Assembly (NCBI GenBank): GCA_914767715.1
Contig: OU612073.1
Coordinates: 2,666,001-2,730,000 of the forward strand
DNA: 64,000 nucleotides
DNA from: Membranipora membranacea
Taxonomy: Eukaryota; Bryozoa; Gymnolaemata; Cheilostomatida; Membraniporidae
Direction of reading: 5' to 3'
Shown: in pieces, positions 47,501 through 59,200 of the stretch
Numbering within the stretch: the first letter of the stretch is position 1
How the letters are laid out: each line of letters opens with the position of its first letter
The notes under the pieces: generated by a model
The model's input: the letters and a program-made list of their open reading frames with translations, nothing else
Told to the model about the DNA's origin: nothing
Database searches by the model: none
Translations under genes and position numbers: made by a program

Positions 47501-49244
47501 GACTTTTTTTGTCTTAGAAACTGTTTTCTCATCAATATCAATATTTTGTCAACTAATTAGTGATATTCTACCATAAATTTCCCCATTGCTCGTCCTATAG
47601 AAGACTTAGTTACTGTTCAGGGCTGTAGTTCAGCAAAAATGGTAGGGGAGGCAAAAATAATAAAGTAACATCAAGCCGAGTGCTGTATGTCACAGATGAG
47701 CTGATTCTGACCCAGATTTTTCAATCATTGTGTGATTGTGTCGTTTTTATGCCTTTTATGGCCACTTTATTTAGCAATCTAGGGGAGGCAGTGCCTCCGT
47801 GCCTCCCCTAGGATTACGGGCCTGCTGTTTTCTCATCAATATCAATTTCCCAATACCTGGAATCACTAATCACCATAATTACACCTGTCTGGTGACTGAT
47901 TGACTGTATTATTGCTGGCTTACTGTTGATAGGTGTGGTTTCAAAACAGAAGGGCGAAATGGAGAAAACAAGAAAAGTGCATGAGTCGAATGTTCGACCT
48001 GTGGAAGTATAAATCTCAGTCTTTGTCTGGGATGTACCCGCAGTCCTCCTACACTGGGCTATTCGACAGGTACTTCCATAGAAAAAACACTATGTCTATG
48101 TCTGTGGGTATTTCACTAAAGTTCTCCAGCATTTAAAGTTCGCTGCTTGTCGCAAAAGAATTGTTGAAATTATGAGTGGAAATATCAGCGAGTATGATTT
48201 TGGAATTCCTTTATCTATTGGCTTTCATTGAAAAGTTCCCCCCCGTATCTGGTGATATGCGTAAAAAATGTTTAGCAAATTTACGATAAGCAAAATTTGA
48301 TATCCTCATCAAGTTTGTAGGGTTTTAAACTTTCCACTAGATAGTGTGTTATTCCTTGTGAGAGCTAAAGTGTGTGTTTGAGGTCCTGGCCGTCCCCATA
48401 TAACTCTTATATGCAGACAAAGTGATATATCGCGATATTTAGCCGATGCTGGAAGTAAAGCTCAGAACCCTTGACAAAGCTTGTCAAAAGACAGGAAACC
48501 AATTAGATCATTTAAACATTATGCAAAGCATATGAAAAATCTAACCGAGAAAGTTCCATAAATAAGTTGGTAGTTCGCTAATTGATTCAACTTTGACAGC
48601 TCAGTTTTTATTTCCAGGTCTAGATCGTCAATTCCTAGCTGGCCGACCAATCATATGTTAGGGATCTCAGCAGGATATGCTGCTGCCACAGCAGCCAGTA
48701 TGCACAGTCTGGTACCAAACATCCCCTTCTCACCCAAACTAGGTAAGACTTATGATTTGTAAAACCTTTTTTCTCGGGTTCACTTTCAAATCCTACATCT
48801 CTTCTTCACTGATTGTGAATTTGCTAGATTCTTTGAAAAAGTTTTCACAGGAATGAAAACTTGAAATGTTCATCAAGATCACATCACTTATTCATCTTAG
48901 AACAAGATAATCCATTCAGTGATCTCCTTGGGAAAGTACTTTGTTTTCAAATAATCCGGATCTGATCGCTTAAAAACTCCTTACATTGATTGCCTGATTG
49001 GAAGCAATATCACATCAAAAATGGAAAATGTAACTTTAAACTTTAACTTTTAGATGCGCAACAACCAGACTTTTCTCAAGCTAAGAGGTCACGTTTTGAT
49101 TTCCCAGATCCAGACAGGCTGGGTATACCCGCCCCGCAGTCGGTAAGCGATATTGGTAGATTACCAGGACTGAATGAGCTAAGGCTTAAAGCAGAGAGGT
49201 ATTCTTCTATAAAAGGGCCTCACTCTCACGGCGCTCTTCAATAA
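44574..49244 (+). CDS. PRD-class (paired-like, Q50) homeobox protein with OAR motif
   Basis: A homeodomain transcription factor. Six exons: 44574-44600, 44905-45112, 45575-45765, 47933-48069, 48618-48742, 49054-49244. They total 879 nt or 292 residues, all in phase. The first 78 residues are His/Gln/Asn-rich. The homeodomain occupies residues 97-156; its third helix reads [14 protein letters not shown] with Gln at position 50, so it is paired-like rather than Bicoid/Otx type. An intron falls between homeodomain positions 46 and 47, a site typical of PRD-class genes. The C terminus (about 266-282, [14 protein letters not shown]) matches an OAR motif. No paired domain was found. By sequence it lies near DRGX, PHOX2 and PRRX, but helix 1-2 residues ([19 protein letters not shown]) fit none of them, so no symbol is given. 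The 9-residue first exon (ATG 44574) is the weakest part; translation could begin at the ATG opening exon 2. Confidence 0.88.
47450..47870. repeat. Local tandem duplication interrupted by a mobile element
   Basis: A segment with CAACTAATTAG, CCTATAGAAGACTT and CTGTTTTCTCATCAATATCA occurs at about 47450-47545 and again at about 47550-47850. In the second copy it is split by the element at 47619-47824. The first copy therefore works as an unoccupied paralogous site for the insertion. Confidence 0.7.
47619..47824. mobile_element. 206-bp non-autonomous DNA element
   Basis: The left end CAGGGCTGTAGT...TAGGGGAGGCA and the reverse complement of the right end CAGGCCCGTAAT...TAGGGGAGGCA are imperfect inverted repeats. 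CTGTT flanks both sides and may be the target duplication. CAGGG-type ends suggest hAT, but an 8-bp duplication is not clear. The right 65 bases recur inverted at 52756-52819. Confidence 0.65.
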
Positions 49245-50202
49245 CTGAATTAAAGTTATCACCCTGTTTATGCCAAAGTTCTTTATTTAAATGATAATAA
49301 TTATGTTGATTTGCTGGTTTTTTTGTTTGCTGTGTGTATGTTTCAAATCAAATGAACCACAGACCTCACTTTGGTCCCTTAATGTGGATTTACACATATT
49401 CCGTTTTCTCAGATATTTAGTATATTTAATATTATTTTACTTGTAAATATTCTCCGATCTTGTTTACACAAGTATTTATTTCTTTTCCTTATTGCATATA
49501 TTTTTTGAGCACTTCATACCATAGATGACCATACAATATATATCACAGAGCCCTAAGCTGACAATATTGGTTATAAGGGAGAAAATTTCTGTTTTTAAAA
49601 AAAACAACGCACATGAATATATATATGCTCACTAACCAACAATCTGAATTGTCTTCTCATGACAAAGATGCAGGACAACTCCCAATAGTATTATATGATT
49701 TCCAAGTATTAGAACCAGGGAGAACTGCAGATCAAAAGGCCCACATTATTGTAATTAAATATGATGTCTTATAAACGATAGACGGGATATTTGCAAATTG
49801 AGGACCATGACTGAGATTTCAAAGTAAAAATTGGAGTTGAAGATACTGGAAGGGCAATCAAAAACACCATAACTAAACCTTCCTCTAGCTGCCGAAGGTT
49901 AAAAAGGTGATACCCATATATTCAACACATCAGATTTGGTTTGGAAACAATATGGGAACAGATACTGGCCTCCGTGTGAGCTTCAAATTATTAAGATAAA
50001 AAAAGCTGGTTCTATTCAAAACCAATACATCCCAAGTGTTCAAATACAATACCAGAACTAAATGTCTAATGTTAATATTGTGCTTGTCATTAGATTCATT
50101 TTTGTAATATTGAATTGTCAGGGAATCACAGTCTATATCAGAGACATTAGGAAACATTGACAACATTAGGGGTTAGCGCAGGAATCACTCACATGCTGTC
50201 GC
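49245..50202. other. Convergent intergenic region, nothing recognised
   Basis: This lies between the stop codons of the homeobox gene (plus) and DMAC2 (minus). It must hold both 3' UTRs. No further gene, RNA or repeat was recognised apart from AT-rich sequence. Confidence 0.5.
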
Positions 50203-53200
50203 TCATGTGTCAGATATCTCATTAGGGGCACTTGTCTCATCTGTCACTATGACACAGTTCGGCAGGTGCTCCTCAAGCATGATGAGAGCAATCGGCTGAT
50301 CTCTGAAATACTTTATACCTCGAATATCTAGCCTTCTCAGATTTCTACAACAATAATCACCAGGTGATATATACCTTCAGAGTTGTTGCTTTTGACCATA
50401 AACAAATATAATATAATATTATTATATTATCATAATATTTTATTATACATGTTTATGGTTCTGACAATGACCTCAAATGAAAAAAGAGAAGGAATTTAAC
50501 CTGATAATGAGCTCTGGTCATTCAGTTTCATCTACGGTCTGTAAAATTAATGATCATAAGTTAAAGCCAGTGTTTGATTAGGAAGTTTGGGACCAAACTC
50601 CTTGGTTTGATAAAAACAATTTCATTTAATTTAAGTTGTCCCCTCTTGTAACAATAATATCAGTGAGTGGACAACTCGAAAGTATGATGCTTGAACAATG
50701 CTGATGCCCTTTTAAGTCTATTACTCTGCCATAAAGCATAGATGTTTTCACAGAAGAAACAGAGCAGTGTATCTTTTAACTACTTTTTTATTTTGCCAAT
50801 CAATTCCAACTAATGACATCAGGCAAAATGAAGCAATTTTGAGGAGGAGCATCAATAATCTGTGTGAGGCAAGTTGTGTAAGGTGTAAAGCGTTAAGTGA
50901 TGGCAAATGCCGATTTTTGCCAGTCTATTAGCGGGAGGGGCAGCCTCAACTCCCTTACATACACTAAAGATTCAACCCATCAATCTTACGGTATATGTTT
51001 GAGTGGTAGTAGTGATCGTTCTGTGATGTACGGATTGTGACTGATATCGATGCTGACCAGTGACTGTATCATAGCCAGACGAGAAATCCCCCACTCATCT
51101 AACATCTTACAGTCAGATAGGCTGAGGTGTAGTATGTGCTCCAGGTGATCTACAATTGAAGTTATAAAAGACTAATCGAACATGACTTATAATATTCAAG
51201 CTATATCATAATGTTAATAAAAACAAACAATAATGCCCACAGTCTGACCTGTCCTTCATCGGATTCAGTGTTTAGGTAACGTTTGATTTGCATAGTATTT
51301 TCACACCGACGCAGCTTGCTATTTGCAATACTGTTGACTTGACCTTGGCCATTACAATGACAAGCCAAGGGCTTACGTCCTTCTTGCAGAGTAAATGTGC
51401 GCTGCAAATGTGTGATTTCAGACAAGCACTTTGGGGAAGTATGAGCTAACGCCCTGAAGACAATGATACCATCTCCATGTTTTATCCTGTATTACCCAGA
51501 ACCTTCGGTGCAGTTACACATCCAGAAAGTGGGTAAAAATACCCTAATCAAATGAGAATAACATCTTACATAAATTCTCCAGTCCTTCATAAATGACCTT
51601 TGTTCCAGATAAGTCGATTGCCTCGACTCTCAGCCCTGGTGTTTTCTGTGTGGGGAGTTTCTTCTTGGGTTTATATTCTCTGATATACCAGTGATCATCA
51701 TTATATAGCTTCACCTTTCCCTCAACGACTAAGGCTAATATAGCGCCATTCAGTTCCTTCCCCACAGTCTTGATCATATCCAGGTTGAAACTGTAATAAG
51801 ATAGAAGCTTGTAAACTGCAGGTCAACATGTTATTCTGTTTTGAGAAAAATACACAGAGTGTTGCAAAATTAAATCGTCTCCTATGCTACTGATGAAATT
51901 ACAATTACATTTCAGATGCAGTATATCTAACATTGTGGCATTATTATTTCAAAATATTCTATTATCAGAATATTGAGAAAGAAAGTGGGTTTCTTGTCCA
52001 CAGATACGATACTAAGGAAGCATATGTCGGAATATTCATCACGTGCCTTATACATTTTTACAGCATATCAAATGACTACATAGTTGTATCCCCCGTGCAT
52101 CAGCTAGAATTTTTTTGAGCATTTTTCCAAACACAATCTAGTTTGCTTTTTTTGCAATGATCAATCAGAGCTGAAATACCTTCGTAAATATTTATATACA
52201 CTCCCTTGTCCAAACTAAATCCACTCACCCCTGCACCTCGATAAGTTCCTTAGTTGCTCTAGCTTTTTGAGCATCTTCAACCAAAGTTTCCATTCTTACA
52301 TTCTGTGAGAGGAAACTAATCCAATCAGCGACACCTTTCCATCTCTCCGGGTCTACGAATGGATTGTATCCCACCCACTGCTTAGTCGTGAGATCATCCT
52401 TCTTCAAATCTATGAGGAAGAAAATAGAGTTATTGGTTGAGCTAAATATTTCACAAGTGTGAACCATGTTTGTGTCTTGTCTCAAACCAGCTGAATCTAT
52501 AGATTTATTATATTCCATATAGTGTAAAAAAAATCTAGGGCAGGATCAGACGAATATTGACCCAGACTAATTGATATAATTATCTTATTTTGAAGTCTTT
52601 TCTTCTGAGCAAAGCAACTCCCAGGAACTCCAGATGATATAGATTCATGATTTAACGATGATGATGGATTCAATTACATTGTTGCTGTCTAATGATATTG
52701 ATATGGTACAGGACTGCTGACACACATGGTACCCAAATAGTAGCCAATACCCTTTGGGCCTGCAGTTCTAGGGGAGGTAGGGACGCTCTGCCTCCCCTAG
52801 AATGCTCAATAGAGTGGCCTTAAAATGTTATAATTGAATATTCTGTGCCAGAATCAGCTCATTTGGAACTTCCATATGCTATTCATACCATTAAAGTGCT
52901 TTGCCGATTGGGGATCAACCCCAGACTCCACAGGAGGGTTATACAATATACCTCATCTGGTGTTACCGCACATCCTCTCCTACCATTTGTCCCAAACTAC
53001 TGCCCTGCCCTTACACACTGGACTGTTAATTTATCAAATGGCCAGGGCGTCTTTTTACTGCATGTTTTTCTTTGTATTATCTACTCACCAGGTGTGCCGG
53101 CTAGGTCTTGGTGGATCTGCTCATCGGTTGTTCTTTGATTTTTAGTAATGAGGGTAGAAGATAAAAAGCGTGTTGGGTTGTACTTAGATGCACATAATCT

Positions 53201-53266
53201 CGCCACGGCAGTCTCAAGCAGTTGAGCTTTCCTGGGTGACAGTCGGCAACAAAGTGCATTCAACAT
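50203..53266 (-). CDS. DMAC2: DMAC2, complex I distal membrane arm assembly factor
   Basis: DMAC2 (formerly ATP5SL) is a mitochondrial leucine-rich-repeat protein needed to assemble the distal membrane arm of respiratory complex I. Five exons in transcript order: 53089-53266, 52229-52409, 51570-51790, 50990-51149, 50203-50344. They total 882 nt or 293 residues, in phase. The N terminus (MLNALCCRLSPRKAQLL) is basic and suits mitochondrial import. The middle carries KLYNDDHWYIREY and LRVEAIDLSGTKVIYEGLEN, matching the family's pre-LRR segment. Two LRR-type units (HLEHILHLSDCKMLDEWGIS and SLVSIDISHNPYITERS) follow, then NLRRLDIRG and MLEEHLPNCVIV, the typical C-terminal end. Slightly longer than the human protein (about 257), with an extended N-terminal linker. 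It is divergent from the zinc-finger gene. Confidence 0.88.
52756..52819 (-). repeat. Inverted copy of the 47760-47824 repeat
   Basis: Read on minus, GGCCACTCTATTGAGCATTC and TAGGGGAGGCAG match GGCCACTTTATTTAGCAATC and TAGGGGAGGCAG at 47760-47785, and both end in TAG plus a GGGCC-like end. It lies in the first DMAC2 intron. Confidence 0.7.
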
Positions 53267-53680
53267 CTCTCTGTATAATATAAGCGCATAATGAGAGGCG
53301 ATGTATCCATACTGTATGTACTCAAAGTTTTCAGGAAATAATCTATCAGGTGGAGTAGAAAAAAATTAATAAGATGATGATACTTTGCTATGGGGAATTT
53401 ACGCAAAATCATTCTGTATGATCTGTTAGGCCTGCATCCCTGAAAATGTCACACTTGTCCAGAAACGGGTTTGCAGTCGGTTGTCACGAAAGTTGACAAG
53501 TCATTAAGAATCCTGCTTGTTAGCGCTTCACCCACTCATCGACAACAGTCATGAATACGAAGGCTGTTCACTTTAATCGCAGCTACTAAGGAGCCGATAC
53601 AATTTGTGAGAAAACCCAACCATGTCCTGTAGACTAACATCACCCTCTAGTCTTTGGCTCCAAGACATGGGCTCTGACTG

Positions 53681-54823
53681 AGGCAAGGAATATTAGGGGA
53701 AGGGGGGCACGTTGATCCACCCCACTTTTTTCAAATACCATTTTGTGTTTTGAGTTTTCCCCTCCATCAGAGGTCAAGAGATTAAAGGCACCCTTTTTGA
53801 GCAGACAAAAAGTAAGATAGCTACTAAGGGAAGATAATTATTAAGTTTTTCATTGTTTTTAGCGTAAAAAGTAAATAATGCGCTTATCGACAGAAATGTC
53901 ATCTCTTCCCAACAAGGCGTGACTGAGAAGTTGCAACTTTTATTATGTGATAACATCATATTTAGTCTCAATTACACATAATCTAAACTTATCTCTGATG
54001 GAGAGATTTTGTTTAACTCGATTTAAAAGTGAAAAACAGGCTGTTGGGGCACATTGAGCCATGCCCGTTGGGACACGTTGAGCCATGCCCCGCAGTATGA
54101 ATGTTATACGATGAAAGTGTATATGAAGTATATGTTTGAAACTGTTCGACAACACTTACATGGGTCGTTATTATAATTACAGAATGTTATTCTTAACCTT
54201 ATTTATTCCATGTGTATTTATCTCCTCTAGCCAGAAAAATAGTACACTATTTAAGATAAAACTTTGAAAAGGTGGGGTGCAAACATTGGCATTGATCTGG
54301 GAACTGGCACGTTCTGGGCTGTCGCTGACACATTGTCGGAAAACCCTGACTGGCATTCTGGGATGCCGCCGGCTTAGCCGGAAAACCCATGACTGGTGGT
54401 ATTCCACTACTTATATCGAGCACACATATAGATGGTTTACAAGCCATTACTACTAACTTGCTCACATTACTTACTTGCCTCTCATGGTGCTCATATCGAG
54501 CTCATACAGGTGGTTTACAGGCCATAACTTTTTACCAGCTCAACCTATCTGACCTAACAAGGTTAGGCTACACACTAATCATACACCATTGGTATCTATT
54601 CCAATCATACTTTCACCTGGACTGGACATACCGACTTACCAACTCGGCATCTATCTCTCTGGTAAATATTATTTACATCTAAACCTCATTGCCTACTGAT
54701 CAAACCTTAGCATTGGGCTAAGTTGAGCCTCCTTGTATTAGCATCCAACCACGTATCACTGCACGTTACAATCAAATATGTAAAAACTGGCTTAACGTAC
54801 CCGCCTTCCCCTACTCCTTGCCT
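53681..54823. mobile_element. Non-autonomous DNA transposon, about 1.14 kb
   Basis: The left end (53681-53719: AGGCAAGGA, short gap, AGGGGAAGGGGGGCACGTTG, ATCCA) and the reverse complement of the right end (54788-54823: AGGCAAGGA, AGGGGAAGGCGGGTACGTTA, AGCCA) are imperfect terminal inverted repeats of about 36-39 bases. The core end motif GGGxCACGTTGAGCCA recurs inside at 54046-54061 and 54070-54085, 24 bases apart, and more weakly near 54714-54728. These look like subterminal transposase-binding sites. A local duplication around TGGTTTACAAGCCAT/TGGTTTACAGGCCAT (54432 and 54512) also lies inside. No transposase gene is present. Confidence 0.65.
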
Positions 54824-55027
54824 AAGGCTTGAAAGCAACGCTAAAACGAGGTTCAGTCTCAACCACCCAATTAAAAACTGAACAAAACCATTGTTATGGA
54901 ATCAGTTGAAAACCACCAAGTGGTTATTATGATATTCATATTGCTACCAGTCCAGCAAGACTCCTACTCCTAGCTAGTCCTAGCTAGTTGCTACCAAAAA
55001 GCAGTGCTACAAATTGAAATCTTATCA

Positions 55028-55069
55028 GACCATGCAACAAGTAGTGGCACGTGTGCTTGTTGCATGGTC
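55028..55069. repeat. Perfect 14-bp inverted repeat
   Basis: GACCATGCAACAAG (55028-55041) pairs with CTTGTTGCATGGTC (55056-55069) over a 14-base loop that contains CACGTG. Confidence 0.9.
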
Positions 55070-56211
55070 ATGTATCATTCTCGTAGCATTATCAGCATGA
55101 CATAGTGATCAGAATGCTGTCATATCTACTATTACAATCTTAAAACATTAACATCACTAAAAGTAATATTTTGCACCTGCAGAGGATGACCTATTTCCCT
55201 ATCTCCCTTCCAAAGAGCTGGTGCTTCTCATTGGTCAAAGGACGAAAATCTGGGATTTGATTGGTTAATGGGATCTAGTCAGCACTGGTACCCCTTGGCA
55301 GGAGAGGTATCAGGTGGTAAACAAATTGTAGCATCCTCAGTGAACCTCGAAAACAGTAACATATTTCCCCCTCCTGTGACAACTATGCTTGGCAGCCAGT
55401 TGATAAAGCAGTAAAGACCGAAATGACGTCAAGATGACAACCTCAAAAGGTGCAATATGAGTATAATTTGTTAATAGTACTTGATTATTCTTAGTAGTAA
55501 GTAAGTAAAGTAAGTGAGTCACACTCACTGACTCTGAGTGTATGACTTTATGTTATGTATTGTATAGGGTAGTAAGTAACATAGATATTACCTACTCAAC
55601 TGACTCTGAGCACTACTACCCATTGATGATACCCATTGCATTAGGACTATCATACTACAAACCAAGCTCAGCAAGTATATTATGTAGTCAACACTGAGTT
55701 TATTAATTAATATATTATTGCAGCATGTAGTGTGGTGTATAAATCAGGCCAATGCAATATGTATTGTTGAAAGTGAAAAGATTGCCAAAACACTCAGACT
55801 GCAGACTAGACTGCAGTGCGTTTAACATACATACGTAACATAAACGTTGCATGGACTGGACCCGATTTAGTTCACATATACAGAAGAGAAATATTTGTTT
55901 GTAGCTCGCCCATACACCTAACAGGTAGTCGGTTCAGTGATTTTCTCTTGACGTAAGGACAGAGCGAAGTGGTGGTAAGATATTGATGACTACCAGTCAC
56001 TGAACTAAATAGTATATAAATTTTATTTGCTTAAAAAGGTTGGCAGGTACCTAAGTCTTACCGTATTGATCCTGTCAAGTGATATCTCGTTTCCACACTC
56101 TATGGGGATGAGGAGATTCAGAACCCTTCGGTAGTTTATCAATTAGACAAATGCGTAGATAGATGTTATATTTTGCTCAATTTCATAATTTCAGGTCGTT
56201 AAATCTACATT

Positions 56212-59200
56212 ATGGAAGATGTTGAGAGTGGTGGTGGTGATAGCGCTGACTATGAAGAGCAAATGGAAGGTATGTGATTGAGTTTTATTAGTGCTCAGAC
56301 TCAGAGTTGTTTTTGATGCTCTGATACAAAAATGACTGACGCCTACAATGCGAGTAATAGCTGACATGAAAAGGATTGGCCATATTTTGGCCCTGTCATT
56401 GAACTCTGCCTTCAATTTTTCTTTGATATACGATGAGCATTTGCAATTTGAAAAGACATCAAGACTGAAGAAACTCAAACAGGCAACAAAATCAGTTGAA
56501 TAAGTAGATTACAACTAGTATTTGCAACTGAGAAAAACTTTGCCATTTCCCGCAAGCATGAAAGAGCTGAATTTGAGGGTAGCTGATATTTAATAACCCT
56601 CATTATTTTGTCTAGACTCCCAGTCACACACAAACTAGCTAAATTAAACTATGTCTAACAATTCCTTGGATAGGGTAGCAATGAAATGTAAAAAATAAGT
56701 AACTGATTTGGAATTACTATATCATACTTCATTTGAATGTGAGATGGTGCCATCGGTTAGCGGCATTCACTGCCTGATGATTGGTGCCGCTAACCCATGG
56801 GTTTCAGTCCCACTGGGGGAGTTCACTTACTTCAAACTTATACTAATATTTATCTCTCTTGACTCGTTCCAGACGAGGGTCTATATCTATTAGAATCAGA
56901 AGGTGCTGAGGAGAAGAGGGAGGTCCTGAAGGAATCTGTTGTAGCTGGTAAGTTAAGATAGGATTTTTTTTTCATTGATGTACCAGAAAGTTTGATGCTC
57001 TGGAGTGAAGACAATTTCAGAAGATGCGGTACAATGTAGAGCTAAATAGAAAGTAAAAATGAGAAAGGAGCTCTACACAAAGATGAGGCAAAAAATTATC
57101 TCAAAAAGCAAGACAGAACTATTCATTAGTGACCTGATTCAACTTCAAACTATCCTTGCTCGCTCATCAAAGTTGTCCTTGCTTGATACAAATTCTTCCC
57201 TGTTTGTGTTTCATTTATGGCAATTTGTTCGTAAATCGAGAAAAGTTTTAATTCAATCAAGCGATGAAAAGATCTGGAGCAAGCCATGTCAGAGGTCTAA
57301 GGGAGGAATGGAATTTTGCCAGTGAAAAGTTGAAAAGAAAAATGCACATGACTCTGGAATTTGGCACAATGACTTAATATCCGTGAATTTACAGAATTTA
57401 ATATGGTATAACTGAAAAAAGTCCTATTTGTATTGACTTTGACAAAGAGACAATAATTTGATGACAGGCATAAATGAACCCTCACTAACGATATCTTTAC
57501 TGCTGTGCTCGATGGGTAGTTTGGCTGGATACACATGAAAATTCATAGTGAGATTGTAGGTGTTGTGAACATCTACCACTTAAAATAATAAAGATATCAG
57601 CTAGGTTCTGCAATAAAGAGGAAAATCATCAAAAATTCTGAAAACTGTAAATAATGTAGCAAGTTTGCATTTTTGTGTAGTGCAATGAATATTACAGCTC
57701 ATGCCCACTTCCTCGTTCAAGATAGCTTGTGACTTTGAAATGGGAATAAAATTTAGAAATAACTGACTGTTAGAGGTTTCACCCAAACAAACCGTTAAGT
57801 ATGTCACCCAGAATTAATTCAATGTTTCTCTTGCCTGTACTGGAAGGGTAGTTTGATTATCTGTCTGTTATTGCAGTTTAAGCTGGTTAATTCAGTTTTT
57901 ATAATTCAGAACTCCTGTTAATTCAGACAAGGAAAATTGGTCCCTCCAGCAAGATCTCGATGCATTCTAATGTCACTGAATTTAGACTCTGCTTAATTAG
58001 GAGACATTTTTGTGGTCCCCAGAGGTTTGAATTAAGTGAACTGCGCTTATTATTATTGCTGTCTGCTCGTGTTTTAGGTGCTAATTTGACTGTTTCACTC
58101 ACTGATATCGGTGCTGATGTAGTTGGGAAGAGTCTAGAGCGGTTAGCTGACTATTCGAGCCATTCTGATGAGGAGGATGATGACGATGACCAAGGTAAGC
58201 CCTAAAGATACTGATCATTAACGATTTAAAATTTGGATAAAACTTTCTACTGTACATTGGTGCAGAGGCCCCGATCTCAGTTTTCAGTCTCATATTTGGA
58301 GTTGTCCTTTTAATTTATACCAATTTGAGTGGGCAACTCCAAGTTAGATGATTTTATAAATAAAATTTCCACTCTGAGAAATCGAGTGATACTGTTATTT
58401 AGATCAACTTCGGGGCCCACATCGTCAGGATTATTGTGATTTGATCGCTTTAATGCACTGAACTTTCTTATAAAGTTTAAACATTTTATATTCAGAACCA
58501 TCTGAGAAGAAGGCCAAGCGAGCACCGCCCCGCAAGAGAAAGCCTACAAAGAGAGAAGACGTCAAGTGTGAGGATTGTGGGAAAATACTGAAAACAAAGG
58601 CTATACTGCGTCGGCACATGAAAATACACACTGGTGACAAACCATACGAATGCAGTGTGTGCAAATCTCGATTCACACGCAGCGAGAATCTCCGGGTTCA
58701 CATGCGATTACATACCGGGGAGCGACCTTACAAATGTACTAAGTGTGACTTCAAAAGCACAGACAAAACTAGCCTCACTAAACATCTCAAAGTACATGAA
58801 AGAACGACTAATTTCAAATGCAGCAAGTGTGACTATGCAGCAGTGTCCAAAGGTAACATGGTTAGTCATATCATAGGTAACCACAGCAAGAAGGAAGCGT
58901 TTATGTGCAGGTTCTGCTCCTATGGTTTCTGTACAGACCACGAACTAAACGATCATGTCAAATCGGAACACCCTGAGGCTAAGCACCCGTGTAAAACCTG
59001 CGGTAAGCGCTTCACCTCTCGAGCGTTCCTTCAAAGACATTCACTCAGTCATACCGGAGAGAAACCTCACAAGTGTACAATGTGTGAGCGGGCGTTCACC
59101 AGGGCAGAAACACTACGAGATCACATGAAGACTCATAACGATGAGGCTTCCGTCATCAAGTGTGACTTCTGCAACTTCGAGTGTAGTAATAGTCAGAAAC

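Larger units (their letters stand above)
53267..56211. other. Divergent intergenic region DMAC2/zinc finger
   Basis: No exon is supported. It contains the DNA transposon at 53681-54823, a 14-bp hairpin at 55028-55069 and an array of GTAAGTAAGT/ACTCACTGACTCTGAG sequences around 55498-55615. Promoters of both flanking genes should lie here. Confidence 0.5.

Noticed and set aside
52834-53145. Two overlapping plus-strand ORFs of about 100 codons
   Set aside because: They run antisense to and partly over DMAC2 exon 1 and have no supporting motif.
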